Source: JAJEAD01 sp964420925 (GTDB taxonomy: Bacteria > Pseudomonadota > Gammaproteobacteria > HK1). Taken from it: DNA of 64,000 nt. The first letter of the stretch is position 1. Each line of letters begins with the position of its first letter. A model generated the notes under the pieces. The model ran no database searches. It saw only the letters and a program-made list of their open reading frames with translations, and had not been told where the DNA came from. Below, in pieces: positions 43,301-52,749 of the stretch. The stretch spans positions 1 through 64,000 of the forward strand of contig CAYQVB010000043.1 in the NCBI GenBank assembly GCA_964420925.1. The letters are read 5' to 3'. Made by a program: the position numbers and the translations under genes.

Positions 43301-44805
43301 CCGCTCCCCTCCGGCGACGCGCGCGGGTCGGGCGCGTCGCCGTCGATTCCGAGCTCGGACCACATCCGGTCCACCCGTTCTCGCACCTCGGCGCTCATGC
43401 GCACCGGCCGTCCCCACTGGCGGCTCGTCTCGGACGGCCACTTGTTGGTGGCGTCGATGCCCAGCTTCGAGCCGAGCCCCGGGACGGGGGAGGCGAAGTC
43501 GAGATAGTCGATAGGCGTGTTGTCCACCACCGTCGCGTCCCGGGCCGGGTCCACGCGGGTGGTGATCGCCCAGATCACGTCCCGCCAGTCTCGAACGTCG
43601 ATGTCGTCGTCGGTCACGATCACGAACTTCGTGTACATGAACTGACGGAGAAAGGACCAGATCCCGAACATCACGCGCTTGGCATGCCCGGGGTAGCTTT
43701 TTCGGATGCTCGCCACTGCGAGCCGATACGAGCAGCCCTCCGGGGGAAGGTGGAAGTCCACGATCTCGGGGAACTGCTTTTGCAGAATCGGCACGAAGAC
43801 CTCATTCAGGGCGGCGCCGAGCACCGCGGGCTCGTCGGGAGGGCGGCCGGTGTACGTGGTGTGATAGACGGGCCGGTGGCGCTGCGTCATCCGCTCGATG
43901 GTCAGCACCGGAAAGGTCTCGACTTCGTTGTAGTAGCCGGTGTGATCGCCGAAGGGACCCTCGGGCGCCTCGTCACCGGCCTCGATGTATCCCTCCAGGA
44001 CGATTTCGGCGTTGGCCACCACCTCGAGATCGTTGCTCCGGCACTGCGCCAGCTCGGTGCGGGCGCCGCGCAGCAGGCCGGCAAAGGCGTGTTCCGACAG
44101 GGTGTCGGGGACGGGCGTGACCGCCGCGAGGAGGGAGGCGGGGTCGGCCCCGAGCGCGACCGTGACCGGGAAGGGGCGACCGGGATGTTCCCGTTGCCAG
44201 TCGAGATAGTCGAGCGCTCCGCCCCGGTGCGCCAGCCACCGCATGATCAGGCGGTTTCGGGCGATGACCTGCTGGCGGTAGACGCCGATATTGATACGTC
44301 TCTGCTTTGGTCCGCGGGTGAACACCAGCCCCCATGTGATGAGCGGGCCGGCGTCGCCCGGCCAGCAGGTCTGGATGGGAAGCCGTCCGAGGTCGACCTC
44401 CGCCGCCGGGATTTCCACTTCCTGGCACGCTGCGCTGCGCACGCGCTTGGGCGCCATGTCGAGCACCTTGCGAAGTATCGGCAGCGAGTCCCAGGCCGCC
44501 CGCATGCCCTCGGGAGGATCGGGCGCCCGGAGAAAGGCGAGCAGGCGGCCGATCTCGCTCAAGGCCTCCGGCGACTCCCGGCCCATGCCGAGCGCCACAC
44601 GCCGGGAGGTGCCGAAGAGGTTCGCGAGCACCGGTAACTGGTGGCCCTTCGGGTTCTCGAAGAGCAGGGCGGGCCCCTCGCGGCGCAGGGTCCGGTCGCA
44701 GATCTCGGTGATTTCGAGGTGAGGGTCAACGGGCGTCGAAATGCGCCGGAGCTCACCCCTCGCTTCGAGCAGATCGATGAACTCGCGAAGGTCCCGGTAC
44801 TTCAC
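43297..44805 (-). CDS. ubiD: UbiD family decarboxylase (4-hydroxy-3-polyprenylbenzoate decarboxylase)
   Basis: Prenylated-FMN-dependent decarboxylase of 502 residues for ubiquinone synthesis. The start MKYRDLREFIDLLEARGELRRI, the active-site segment APEGPFGDHTGYY and the central PPEGCSYRLAVASI are typical of UbiD. Length matches the E. coli enzyme (about 497). It needs UbiX to supply the cofactor; ubiX is not in the window. exoA lies ten bases upstream, so the two may be co-transcribed. Confidence 0.95.
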   Translation of the reverse strand: MKYRDLREFIDLLEARGELRRISTPVDPHLEITEICDRTLRREGPALLFENPKGHQLPVLANLFGTSRRVALGMGRESPEALSEIGRLLAFLRAPDPPEGMRAAWDSLPILRKVLDMAPKRVRSAACQEVEIPAAEVDLGRLPIQTCWPGDAGPLITWGLVFTRGPKQRRINIGVYRQQVIARNRLIMRWLAHRGGALDYLDWQREHPGRPFPVTVALGADPASLLAAVTPVPDTLSEHAFAGLLRGARTELAQCRSNDLEVVANAEIVLEGYIEAGDEAPEGPFGDHTGYYNEVETFPVLTIERMTQRHRPVYHTTYTGRPPDEPAVLGAALNEVFVPILQKQFPEIVDFHLPPEGCSYRLAVASIRKSYPGHAKRVMFGIWSFLRQFMYTKFVIVTDDDIDVRDWRDVIWAITTRVDPARDATVVDNTPIDYLDFASPVPGLGSKLGIDATNKWPSETSRQWGRPVRMSAEVRERVDRMWSELGIDGDAPDPRASPEGSG

Positions 44806-44815
44806 CGGAGCCGGC

Positions 44816-45589
44816 TCATCCGCCGGTTTCGAATTCCGCCATCACCGGGGTGTGATCGGAAGGACGTTCCCGCCGGCGAGGCGCCTTGTCGATGGAGCAC
44901 GCGGTGCATCGCTTCGCCAGGCCTGGGCTCGCAAGGATGAGATCGATGCGAAGTCCCATGTCGCGCCGGAAGGCGGCGGCGCGGTAGTCCCACCAGGTGA
45001 AGCTGTTCTCTTCCTGCTCGAAGAGCCGGAAGGTGTCCTGCAATCCGCAGTCCAGCAGGCGCCCGAGCGCTTCGCGCTCCGGCGTGCTGCAAAGGATCTT
45101 CTCGTGCCACGCCTCCGGGTCGTGCACGTCGCGGTCCTCCGGAGCGATGTTGAAGTCGCCGAGCGCGACGAGGCGTTCGAAGCGCCCGAGCTCCGCGCGC
45201 ACGAATCCGGTGACCGCTTCCAGCCACCGGAGCTTGTACTCGTACTTCTCGCTTCCGACTTCCCGGCCATTTACGACATACAGGTTGACGACGCGCACGC
45301 CCGCGATGGTCGCGGCGAGGATGCGGCGGTCCGGGTCGTCGAGCCCTGCAATGTCGGTCTGGACATCCTCCGCCGCCTCCCGCGAGAGGATGGCGACTCC
45401 GTTGTAGGTCTTCTGCCCCGCGTACGCCGCGCGGTAGCCGGCTTCGGCGATGGCCTCCAGGGGAAACCGGTCGTCGGTGAGCTTGGTTTCCTGGAGGGCG
45501 ATGACGTCGGGCTGTTGCTCGTGCGCCCAATCGATCACGTGGGGGAGGCGGACCTTGAGCGAATTGACGTTCCAGGTCGCGATCTTCAT
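44816..45589 (-). CDS. xthA: Exodeoxyribonuclease III (AP endonuclease)
   Basis: DNA repair nuclease of 257 residues that cuts at abasic sites and trims 3' ends. Catalytic motifs are visible in order: TWNVNSL (Asn7), LQETKL (catalytic Glu), NLYVVNG, GDFNIAPEDRD and the C-terminal PSDHTPVMAEF. The start ATG overlaps the stop of the upstream SH3 gene by one base (TGATG), which indicates coupling. It belongs to the ExoA/XthA branch of the exonuclease III family. Confidence 0.95.
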   Translation of the reverse strand: MKIATWNVNSLKVRLPHVIDWAHEQQPDVIALQETKLTDDRFPLEAIAEAGYRAAYAGQKTYNGVAILSREAAEDVQTDIAGLDDPDRRILAATIAGVRVVNLYVVNGREVGSEKYEYKLRWLEAVTGFVRAELGRFERLVALGDFNIAPEDRDVHDPEAWHEKILCSTPEREALGRLLDCGLQDTFRLFEQEENSFTWWDYRAAAFRRDMGLRIDLILASPGLAKRCTACSIDKAPRRRERPSDHTPVMAEFETGG

Positions 45590-46338
45590 CAGATTCGGTA
45601 TCCGCCGTGCCGTCGCCGGGTCAGCCAGTCGACGGCGAACGCGCCGAGCCCGAACGAGAAGAGCAGGACGAAGCCGATCAGGAGCCAGTGCCAGAAGGGA
45701 CGCTCGAAAAAGCCGGGAGGAGGCCCGCCGGATCCGTCCCCGCGCACAGTGGCGCCCGAGACGGAGTCCGAAGCCGACTGCCGCGCTGCCTCCTGCGCCT
45801 GCATCTCCTCAAGCTCCACAATCTGCTGCTTGAGCTGCCGGTTCTCGTCCGCAAGGAGCTGGAAGTCGCGCAGCACCTGGCTCTCTTCTTCGCTCTGCGC
45901 TCTCGCGTCGCCCGACTCGTGGGCCGACAGTCGGTCGCGGAGCGTGACCAGCTCTTCCTCGGAGGCGGCGATGCGCTGATCCGCTTCCTGGCGCGCGGCC
46001 TGCTCGCGTTCCAGGGCTGCCATGAGCTCCGGCAGGCGCCGGCGCAAGTCCGCCAGCTCGGCAGGGGCCGACGCTTCCGCCGAGAGATATTCGATGGGTA
46101 TCCACCCTTCGCGCCCGTCATCGAGGCGGACTCTGGCGGCATCTCCGTCGCGTTCCAGCACCTCCAGCTCGGTGCCCTCCGGGAGCAGGGCGAGGATGGC
46201 GCTGTGCGCGGAGCGTTCCTCGTGCAGCCCGACTTCGACTCGGGCGGAGATGTAGGCGGTTTCAGCGAAGGCGCTGGGGCCGACGAGAAGCAGCAGAGCC
46301 AGCATCGTCGGGCGGGTGCGTAGTGAGAGACCAGTCAT
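45589..46338 (-). CDS. TIGR04211-type SH3 domain protein
   Basis: Envelope protein of 249 residues. A signal peptide ends near SAFA-ETAYI, followed by a bacterial SH3 domain (about residues 25-85, with RDGDAARVRLDDGREGWI), a long coiled coil (about 95-190) and a C-terminal membrane segment (WHWLLIGFVLLFSFGLGAF) with a basic tail. This order is the YgiM/TIGR04211 pattern. Role unknown. Alternative in-frame starts lie upstream but would overlap moeB. Confidence 0.85.
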   Translation of the reverse strand: MTGLSLRTRPTMLALLLLVGPSAFAETAYISARVEVGLHEERSAHSAILALLPEGTELEVLERDGDAARVRLDDGREGWIPIEYLSAEASAPAELADLRRRLPELMAALEREQAARQEADQRIAASEEELVTLRDRLSAHESGDARAQSEEESQVLRDFQLLADENRQLKQQIVELEEMQAQEAARQSASDSVSGATVRGDGSGGPPPGFFERPFWHWLLIGFVLLFSFGLGAFAVDWLTRRRHGGYRI

Positions 46339-46361
46339 GGTGGGCAACCGTTGCATGCGCG

Positions 46362-47141
46362 TCATCCGGCGGCGCGTCGCGCGACCTCTGGCAAGTCCGT
46401 GGAACAGATGGGGCAATCCGGATTCTTGGGAAGCCGGACCACGTGGGTCTCCATCGTCAGTGCGTCGATCAGCATCAGCCGGCCGGTCATCCGCGTGCCG
46501 AAGTCCGCGAGGATTTTCAACGCTTCCGCCGCCTGGATGCTGCCGATGATCCCGAGAAGCGGAGCGAGCACGCCAATCCGCGAGCAGGGTTCGCCCTCCG
46601 CCGCGTCCACGTCACCATACAGGCAGTGGAAGCAGGGGCTTTCCGGGTCCCGGGGATCGAACACGCTGACCTGCCCCTCCAGGCGTACCGCCGCGCCCGA
46701 GACCAGTGGAGTGGCGGTGCGCCAGCAGACTTCGTTGAGCTCGAATCGGGTCTCGAAGTTGTCGCACGCGTCCACCACCACGTCGGCACGCTCCACCTGC
46801 TCTTCGAGGTCCTCGTCGTCGAGGGCATGGGCAAGCGCTTCCACCGAGATCTCGGGATTCAGGCGAGCGATGGTATCGCGTGCCGACTCCACCTTGTCGC
46901 GGCCGACGTCGGCGCTGGTGTGGATGATCTGACGCTGCAGATTGGAGAGCTCGACGTAATCATAGTCGCTGAGAACGAGCTCACCCACCCCGGAGGAAGC
47001 CAGGTACATCGCGGCCGGCGAACCGAGACCTCCCAGACCGATGACGAGAGCGCGGGAGCGGAGCAGGCGCTGCTGACCCGGCTCGCCGATTCCGGGAAGG
47101 AGGATGTGACGACTGTAGCGCGCTTGCTGTTCTTCATTCAC
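46362..47141 (-). CDS. moeB: Molybdopterin-synthase adenylyltransferase MoeB/ThiF family
   Basis: E1-like enzyme of 259 residues that adenylates the C-terminal glycine of a sulfur carrier such as MoaD. The ATP loop reads GLGGLGSP, followed by DYDYVELSNLQRQ with the conserved arginine. Two CxxC pairs (CFHC and CPIC) bind zinc. The start is GTG at 47141. It follows prmC, as in Pseudomonas, but no MoaD-like gene lies nearby, so ThiF-like function is also possible. Confidence 0.92.
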   Translation of the reverse strand: MNEEQQARYSRHILLPGIGEPGQQRLLRSRALVIGLGGLGSPAAMYLASSGVGELVLSDYDYVELSNLQRQIIHTSADVGRDKVESARDTIARLNPEISVEALAHALDDEDLEEQVERADVVVDACDNFETRFELNEVCWRTATPLVSGAAVRLEGQVSVFDPRDPESPCFHCLYGDVDAAEGEPCSRIGVLAPLLGIIGSIQAAEALKILADFGTRMTGRLMLIDALTMETHVVRLPKNPDCPICSTDLPEVARRAAG

Positions 47142-47196
47142 GCACGGGAGTTTCGGTCGACGCAAGGGGAATCGCAACCCGTGGTCGCATTCAACT

Positions 47197-48033
47197 TCAT
47201 GGATTCGGAGGCCGTGCGCATATCACTCGCTCCCGCTCCGCATGATCTCGGTACTGCACCACGTCGCGAAAGCCGTGCGCTGCGAGCAGGCCACGTATCG
47301 CTTTACCCTGTCCGGCTCCGTGTTCGAGCAGCAAGCGGCCCGAGGCCGGCAGGTGTCGGGGAGCGCAGGACGTGATTTCCCGGATGGCATCGAGACCGTC
47401 CTCGCCCCCGACCAGGGCTTCGCGTGGCTCGAAGCGCACTCCGTCGCCCTGGAGGTGGGGATCGCGGCATGCGACATAGGGTGGGTTTGCGACGATCAGC
47501 GCCGGACGGTCCCGGCCGAGCGGCGCGCACCAGTGGCCGCGGCGAAACTCGACGTTGCGAAGCCGGAGACGAATAGCGTTCGATGCGGCGAGTGCGAGGG
47601 CGGCGGCCGACACATCGGTGGCGATGACCCGGCATTGCGGACGCTCTCGGGCGAGCGCAAGGGCTATCGCGCCGCTGCCGGTGCCCAGATCGGCGAGTTG
47701 AAGCGCGCAAGACGCGGGAATGAGCCGGAGAGCGAGCTCGATGAGGCGCTCGGTCTCGGGCCGGGGAACCAGGACGGCGGGCGTCACCTCGAGGTCCAGG
47801 GACCAGAACCCGCGCCGGCCCAGGAGGTAGGCGGCGGGTACGCCACGGGCCCGCCCTTCGATCAGGCGCCGGTAGCGCGCCTGCGCGAAGGCCGGCACCG
47901 GATCACGGGCGTGGGCGTAGAGCCACGGCCCCGGTCGGCCGAGGACATGGGCGAGCAGAAGCGCCGCTTCCCGGCGCGATTCGCCCGCCGGGCCGGGGAG
48001 GCGGGATCGGCCCCACTCCCAGCATTCGTCTAT
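47197..48033 (-). CDS. prmC: Peptide chain release factor N5-glutamine methyltransferase (start uncertain)
   Basis: Methylates the GGQ glutamine of release factors. The SAM-binding region LADLGTGSGAIALAL and the catalytic NPPY are present, as is the LGRRGFWSLDL motif. The first standard start is a GTG at 47898, which would give 233 residues and remove most of the N-terminal domain. However, the frame remains open and family-like upstream (ESRREAALLLAHVLG, WLYAHARDP), back to the prfA stop at 48038. No ATG, GTG or TTG exists in that stretch, so a near-cognate start (ATA at 48033 or ACG at 48045) or a sequence error is likely. The longer span is shown. Confidence 0.88.
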   Translation of the reverse strand: MDECWEWGRSRLPGPAGESRREAALLLAHVLGRPGPWLYAHARDPVPAFAQARYRRLIEGRARGVPAAYLLGRRGFWSLDLEVTPAVLVPRPETERLIELALRLIPASCALQLADLGTGSGAIALALARERPQCRVIATDVSAAALALAASNAIRLRLRNVEFRRGHWCAPLGRDRPALIVANPPYVACRDPHLQGDGVRFEPREALVGGEDGLDAIREITSCAPRHLPASGRLLLEHGAGQGKAIRGLLAAHGFRDVVQYRDHAERERVICARPPNP

Positions 48034-48037
48034 CCGC

Positions 48038-49129
48038 TCAACCGTTCTCTTCCTCGAGCGCTGCGAGCTGCTCGGCCTGGTGCATCGCGATGAGGTGATC
48101 GAGGAGCTCGTCCAGCGCGCCGTCCATGACCTCGGGGAGCTTGTACAGCGTCAGGTTGATGCGGTGATCCGTTATCCGGCCTTGAGGGAAGTTGTAGGTG
48201 CGGATGCGCTCGGATCGGTCGCCGCTGCCGACCTGCAGCCGCCGCGACCGGGCGCGTTCCGCACTATGGCGCTCGCGCTCCCGGGCGAGCAGCCGGGCCT
48301 TCAGCAGCGCCATCGCGCGCGCCCGGTTCTTGTGCTGCGAGCGCTCGTCCTGGCACTCGACCACCAGCCCGCTCGGCAGGTGAGTGAGGCGGATCGCGGA
48401 GTCGGTCTTGTTGACGTGCTGTCCGCCGGCGCCGGAGGCTCGAAAGGTGTCCACCCGCAGGTCCTTGGGGTTCAGTTCCACCTCGCCCGGCCCTTCGGCC
48501 TCCGGCAGCACCGCCACCGTGCAGGCCGAGGTGTGGATGCGTCCCTGAGACTCCGTCACCGGCACCCGCTGCACGCGGTGTGCGCCGGGTTCGAACTTGA
48601 AACGGGCATAGGCCCCCCGACCGACGACCCGCACCACGACCTCCTTGTAGCCTCCCTGCTCGCCCGTGCTTTCGCTGATGGGCTCCATCGCCCACCCGCG
48701 ACGCTCCGCGTAGCGGCTGTACATGCGCAGCAGGTCGCCTGCGAACAGGGCAGCCTCGTTGCCCCCGGTGCCGGCCCGAATCTCGAGGTAGATGTTGCGC
48801 GCGTCGCTGGGGTCGGGCGGAATCAGGAGGCGGCGCAACTCGAGCTCGATACTGTTTCGCTCCTCTTGCGCCTCTTCGAGCTCCTGCCGGGCGAGGGTTT
48901 GCAGCTCCGAGTCGCTCTCGCCGAGCACCTCTTCCGCTTCCTCGATGCGGGCGAGGGTATGACGATAGCGATGGTAGCCTTCCACCAGCGGGCGAAGCTC
49001 GGCGTGCTCGCGAGCGAGCCCGCGAAAACGCATCTGGTCCTTTGCCACGCCGGGTTCGGAGAGCAGGCCGGTGAGCTCTTCGAGTCGATCGCGTAGACCG
49101 TCCAGTCTGGTGCGAAGCGCGGGGTTCAT
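48038..49129 (-). CDS. prfA: Peptide chain release factor 1
   Basis: Release factor of 363 residues that terminates translation at UAA and UAG. The GGQ motif is in SGAGGQHVNKTDSAIR, and the codon-recognition region and the domain 1 pattern IYLEIRAGTGGNEAALFA are present. It is followed directly by prmC, whose product modifies it. hemA, which usually precedes prfA in gammaproteobacteria, is missing. Confidence 0.97.
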   Translation of the reverse strand: MNPALRTRLDGLRDRLEELTGLLSEPGVAKDQMRFRGLAREHAELRPLVEGYHRYRHTLARIEEAEEVLGESDSELQTLARQELEEAQEERNSIELELRRLLIPPDPSDARNIYLEIRAGTGGNEAALFAGDLLRMYSRYAERRGWAMEPISESTGEQGGYKEVVVRVVGRGAYARFKFEPGAHRVQRVPVTESQGRIHTSACTVAVLPEAEGPGEVELNPKDLRVDTFRASGAGGQHVNKTDSAIRLTHLPSGLVVECQDERSQHKNRARAMALLKARLLARERERHSAERARSRRLQVGSGDRSERIRTYNFPQGRITDHRINLTLYKLPEVMDGALDELLDHLIAMHQAEQLAALEEENG

Positions 49130-49268
49130 CGGTATCGCTGCGGCTACCTGCGCGACCTTACTCTGAGCGGACGGCGCGCGCTATAGTGCGAAGTTCGTCG
49201 CGTCGCGCCTGGCCGTTTTGCTGGCCAATGCGCAGTGCGCACCATCCCCAGCACCACGTTTCCCTGCC

Positions 49269-51059
49269 ATGGCCCTCGATCGCTGTCGTGCCGATTCCGG
49301 AGAGCTTCCCTTGCCGGGCCCGGCATGGCTCGCCCTCCTGCTGGCGGGGGCGTTGCTGGGCGGTTGTGCAGCAGTGCCCGCCGAAGACGGTGTGAGTGCC
49401 CACTCTGCGATCGGCGAGACCCGAGAGGCCGGAGACGACGACTCCTCCTTTTCCCGGGACGTGCTGTATCGTCTTCTGGTGGCGGAGCTCGCCGGCCGGC
49501 AGGGTGATCTGGCGCTCTCTTTTCGCAACTACCTGGAAGTGGCGAAGGAACGTGCGGAGCCGAAGGCGGCGAAGAGGGCGGTTCAGATCGCGCTGTCCTC
49601 GGGAGATACGCAAGGCGGCCTCGAGGCGGTGCGCCTCTGGACCGAGCTCGCCCCGGAAGATTGGGAGGCCGATGAGGTCCACGCCGTGCTCCTCATCCGC
49701 GCCGGGGATCTGGAAAAGGCCGTGGAGGTGCTGCGCGGCGTAATCGACGCTCGCGACCTCGATGTTCCCGGGGAGGGGTTGCGCCGGGTGAGCGACATCC
49801 TGGTGCGCGAGTCCGCGGGGGCGCATTCCCCGGCCCGAATCGACCGCGTCTCCGCTCTTCGGGTCATGGAGATGCTGGTTGCGGACCGCCCGGATGATCC
49901 GGACGCACTCTTCGTACTCGGACACCTGCTCGCCCGCCTGGGAGACTTCGAGCGTGCCGAGCGCGCCTTCGAGCGCGTGCTCGAGGTCCAGCCCGGCAAC
50001 GAGCACGCCGGTGTGTTGCTGGCCACAATCCACCAGCAACGTCGTGACTTGCCGCGATCGCTCGAGGTGCTGGAACGCGTGCTCGGCCACAACCCGGGGT
50101 CGAGCGCTCTTCGCGTGACCTACGCACGCCTGTTGGTGGACGCCCGGCGTTTCGAGGAGGCGCGCGTGCACTTCGAGCGCTTGCTCGAGGAGGACGAGAG
50201 CAACGAAGACGTGCGCCACGCGCTCGCGATGCTGCACTTTCAGTTGCGCGATTTCGACCGAGCCGAACACGAGTTCCGCGCGCTCACGCGCAGCATCGAG
50301 CGCCGCGATGGCGCCTGGTACTACCTGGGCCGGGTTGCGGAAGCTCGGGGTGACCACGACGCGGCGCTCGCCGCTTACTTGAAGGTCGACCGGGGCGACA
50401 ATCGGCTCAATGCCCAGGTGCGGGTCGCGGTGCTCCTGTCGGAGGCGGGTCTCGTGGACGAGGCGCGCGCACGCCTGCATGCGCTGCAGGGCCGCAACAC
50501 CAACGAGGCGCTGCACCTGTACAGCGTCGAGGCGGACATCCTCCTGGACCACTCGCGCTTCGACGAGGCGATGCAGGTCTACGATGCGGCGCTCGAGCAG
50601 TGGCCCGGGGACACCAATCTGCTCTACGCGCGCGGGATGCTCGCGGTGGAGCTCGACGATCTCGAAGGGGCGGAGCGCGACTTCGGAGCGATCATCGATC
50701 GCGATCCCAATCACGCGGATGCGCTCAACGCTCTCGGCTACACTCTCGCGGACCGCACCGACCGCATCGACGAGGCGTACGGGCTCATAAAGCGCGCCTA
50801 TGAACTGCAACCGGACAGTCACTACATCGTTGACAGCATGGGCTGGGTCATGTTTCGCATGGGCCGCTACGAGGAGGCGCTCCAGTTGTTGCGGCATGCC
50901 ATGAAACTGGGAGAGGACCCGGAGATCGCGGCGCATCTCGGCGAAGTGCTCTGGGTGCTGGGAGACCGGGATGCGGCGCGAGAGATCTGGAGCAATGCGC
51001 TCGAAAGCACTCCGGACGACGAGAGACTGCTCGATGTCAAGGAGCGTTTCGGGCTCTAG
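49269..51059 (+). CDS. TPR-repeat lipoprotein
   Basis: Protein of 596 residues with a lipoprotein signal (lipobox LGGC near residue 33) and about a dozen tetratricopeptide repeats; clear examples are HADALNALGYTLADR and YIVDSMGWVMFRMGRYEEAL near the C-terminus. It is the homologue of the TPR gene next to lolB in Pseudomonas and relatives. It is probably an outer-membrane lipoprotein that scaffolds envelope assembly; this is inference. ATG at 49269 is preferred over an earlier TTG. It ends five bases before lolB. Confidence 0.9.
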   Translation: MALDRCRADSGELPLPGPAWLALLLAGALLGGCAAVPAEDGVSAHSAIGETREAGDDDSSFSRDVLYRLLVAELAGRQGDLALSFRNYLEVAKERAEPKAAKRAVQIALSSGDTQGGLEAVRLWTELAPEDWEADEVHAVLLIRAGDLEKAVEVLRGVIDARDLDVPGEGLRRVSDILVRESAGAHSPARIDRVSALRVMEMLVADRPDDPDALFVLGHLLARLGDFERAERAFERVLEVQPGNEHAGVLLATIHQQRRDLPRSLEVLERVLGHNPGSSALRVTYARLLVDARRFEEARVHFERLLEEDESNEDVRHALAMLHFQLRDFDRAEHEFRALTRSIERRDGAWYYLGRVAEARGDHDAALAAYLKVDRGDNRLNAQVRVAVLLSEAGLVDEARARLHALQGRNTNEALHLYSVEADILLDHSRFDEAMQVYDAALEQWPGDTNLLYARGMLAVELDDLEGAERDFGAIIDRDPNHADALNALGYTLADRTDRIDEAYGLIKRAYELQPDSHYIVDSMGWVMFRMGRYEEALQLLRHAMKLGEDPEIAAHLGEVLWVLGDRDAAREIWSNALESTPDDERLLDVKERFGL

Positions 51060-51063
51060 CGGG

Positions 51064-51666
51064 ATGTTGAAGTGCTCGCGCCGGGAGTGCTTGTTGCTCG
51101 CCGCCGGGGTGCTCACCGGGTGCGCGGTTCTGCCGGAGGTCAGACCCGACGCCCGCGCGCAGTGGGAGGAGCGACGCCGTAGCCTGGCCGCGTTCTCGCG
51201 CTTTTCCTTCCTCGGTCGCCTGGCGCTTCGCACGCCCCAGGATGCCCTGAACGCTCGGGTCCGGTGGAGACAGGACGGTGGCGAGTACCGCATTCGCATG
51301 GGTGGCCTCATGGGGGAAGCGGCGCTCGAGCTTCGAGGCGGTTCCCAAGGGGTGGAGTTGCACGCCCAAGGCGAAGTCCACCGTGCCGATTCTCCGGAGG
51401 CGCTGCTGCGCGAGCACACCGGCTGGTCCTTTCCGCTGCAGGGGCTGCGTTACTGGGTGCTCGGCGCCACCGCCCCCGGTGCGGCGGTAGAGGCGCTCGA
51501 GCTGGACCCCGAAGGCCGGCCCGAGCACTTCTTCCAGTCAGGCTGGCGCGTCGTGTACCGGCGCTACGTGAGCGTGCAGGACATCGCGCTGCCCGAGCGC
51601 CTCGACTTCGAACGCGCGCGCCTCGAAGCCCGGCTCGTGGTCGGCCGCTGGGACCTCGAGGCCTGA
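51064..51666 (+). CDS. lolB: Outer-membrane lipoprotein LolB
   Basis: Lipoprotein of 200 residues that receives lipoproteins from LolA and inserts them into the outer membrane. The lipobox LTGC is near residue 20. Features such as FSFLGRLALRTP, YRIRMGGLMGEAALELRG and FPLQGLRYWVLG match LolB. It lies in the conserved order TPR-lolB-ispE; three bases separate it from ispE. Confidence 0.93.
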   Translation: MLKCSRRECLLLAAGVLTGCAVLPEVRPDARAQWEERRRSLAAFSRFSFLGRLALRTPQDALNARVRWRQDGGEYRIRMGGLMGEAALELRGGSQGVELHAQGEVHRADSPEALLREHTGWSFPLQGLRYWVLGATAPGAAVEALELDPEGRPEHFFQSGWRVVYRRYVSVQDIALPERLDFERARLEARLVVGRWDLEA

Positions 51667-51669
51667 GTC

Positions 51670-52560
51670 ATGTCGCTCGGGAGCTGGCCGGCTCCAGCCA
51701 AGATAAACCTGTTTCTGCGCGTGCTGGGCCGCCGGGCGGACGGCTATCATGACTTGCAGACAGTGTTCCAGTTTCTGGACCTCTGTGACGAGCTCCGGTT
51801 CACCCCGAATCGGGAAGGCAGGATCCGAAGAGTCCGCAGTGACGTCGACTGGCCCGAGAAGCAGGACCTCGCGGTTCGCGCCGCCCGCTTGTTGTGCGAG
51901 GTCACCAACGCCCGCCAGGGCGTGGACATCGCAATCCGCAAGCGGATTCCCCCGGGGAGCGGGCTCGGTGGAGGGAGCTCCGATGCCGCTACCACCCTGG
52001 TCGCGCTGGATCGCCTCTGGAACCTTCGAGTCGGGGTCGAGCGGCTCGCGGAGCTGGGGTGTCAACTGGGAGCCGACGTGCCGGTCTTCGTGCGCGGGCG
52101 GGCCGCATGGGCGGAGGGAGTGGGCGAGCGTCTCCGGCCCGTGCGCCTGGAGGAGCCGCACTACCTGGTGGTGACTCCCCCGTGCCGGGTATCCACCGCG
52201 GAGATTTTCCATGCAAGCGCGTTGACACGTAACAGAGCGCCGCTGAAAATGTCCGACTTTTCATTCGGCGGGCGGCCGGAAAGCGCTCATGCGCCGTCCA
52301 TCCTGGCGCTGCTCGAAGGCAGTGCGAACGATTGTGAAGCGGTCACTCGAAAGCGGTATCCGCTGGTGGGCAGCGCTCTCGAGCGCCTTTCGCGCTTCGG
52401 TCGGCCCCGGATGACGGGGACCGGCGGATCGGTGTTCATGCCGCTCGCAGACGAGGAGGAAGGAGAGAGACTCTTGATGGACTTGCCTCCCGAATGGCAG
52501 GGCTTCATTTGTCGGGGACTCAATCGTTCGCCTCTCATCACGCGAGCAGAGCAGGAATGA
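51670..52560 (+). CDS. ispE: 4-diphosphocytidyl-2-C-methyl-D-erythritol kinase
   Basis: GHMP kinase of 296 residues in the methylerythritol phosphate pathway for isoprenoids. The N-terminal substrate motif PAPAKINLFLRVLGRRADGYH and the ATP loop PPGSGLGGGSSDAA are diagnostic. MTGTGGSVFMPL is the C-terminal GHMP motif. Three bases after lolB and 114 bases before tRNA-Gln. Confidence 0.97.
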   Translation: MSLGSWPAPAKINLFLRVLGRRADGYHDLQTVFQFLDLCDELRFTPNREGRIRRVRSDVDWPEKQDLAVRAARLLCEVTNARQGVDIAIRKRIPPGSGLGGGSSDAATTLVALDRLWNLRVGVERLAELGCQLGADVPVFVRGRAAWAEGVGERLRPVRLEEPHYLVVTPPCRVSTAEIFHASALTRNRAPLKMSDFSFGGRPESAHAPSILALLEGSANDCEAVTRKRYPLVGSALERLSRFGRPRMTGTGGSVFMPLADEEEGERLLMDLPPEWQGFICRGLNRSPLITRAEQE

Positions 52561-52674
52561 ACGACGCCGAAAGCGAGGGAGCAAGCCCCCGGAGGTGCGC
52601 GCGACTCTCCGGGTGGCGACCGGCCTCGACGATGCACCGGCGCCGCGCGCGGCGCTCCCCGGTCGACCATCCCC

Positions 52675-52749
52675 TGGGGTGTAGCCAAGCGGTAAGGCAC
52701 GGGACTTTGACTCCCGCATTCCCAGGTTCGAATCCTGGCACCCCAGCCA
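52675..52749 (+). tRNA. tRNA-Gln (anticodon TTG)
   Basis: Cloverleaf with a seven-base acceptor stem TGGGGTG (52675-52681) pairing with CACCCCA, anticodon stem CGGGA/TCCCG, loop CTTTGAC with anticodon TTG, T-arm CCAGGTTCGAATCCTGG, discriminator G and an encoded CCA at 52747-52749. Its position between ispE and prs is conserved in gammaproteobacteria. Confidence 0.97.
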
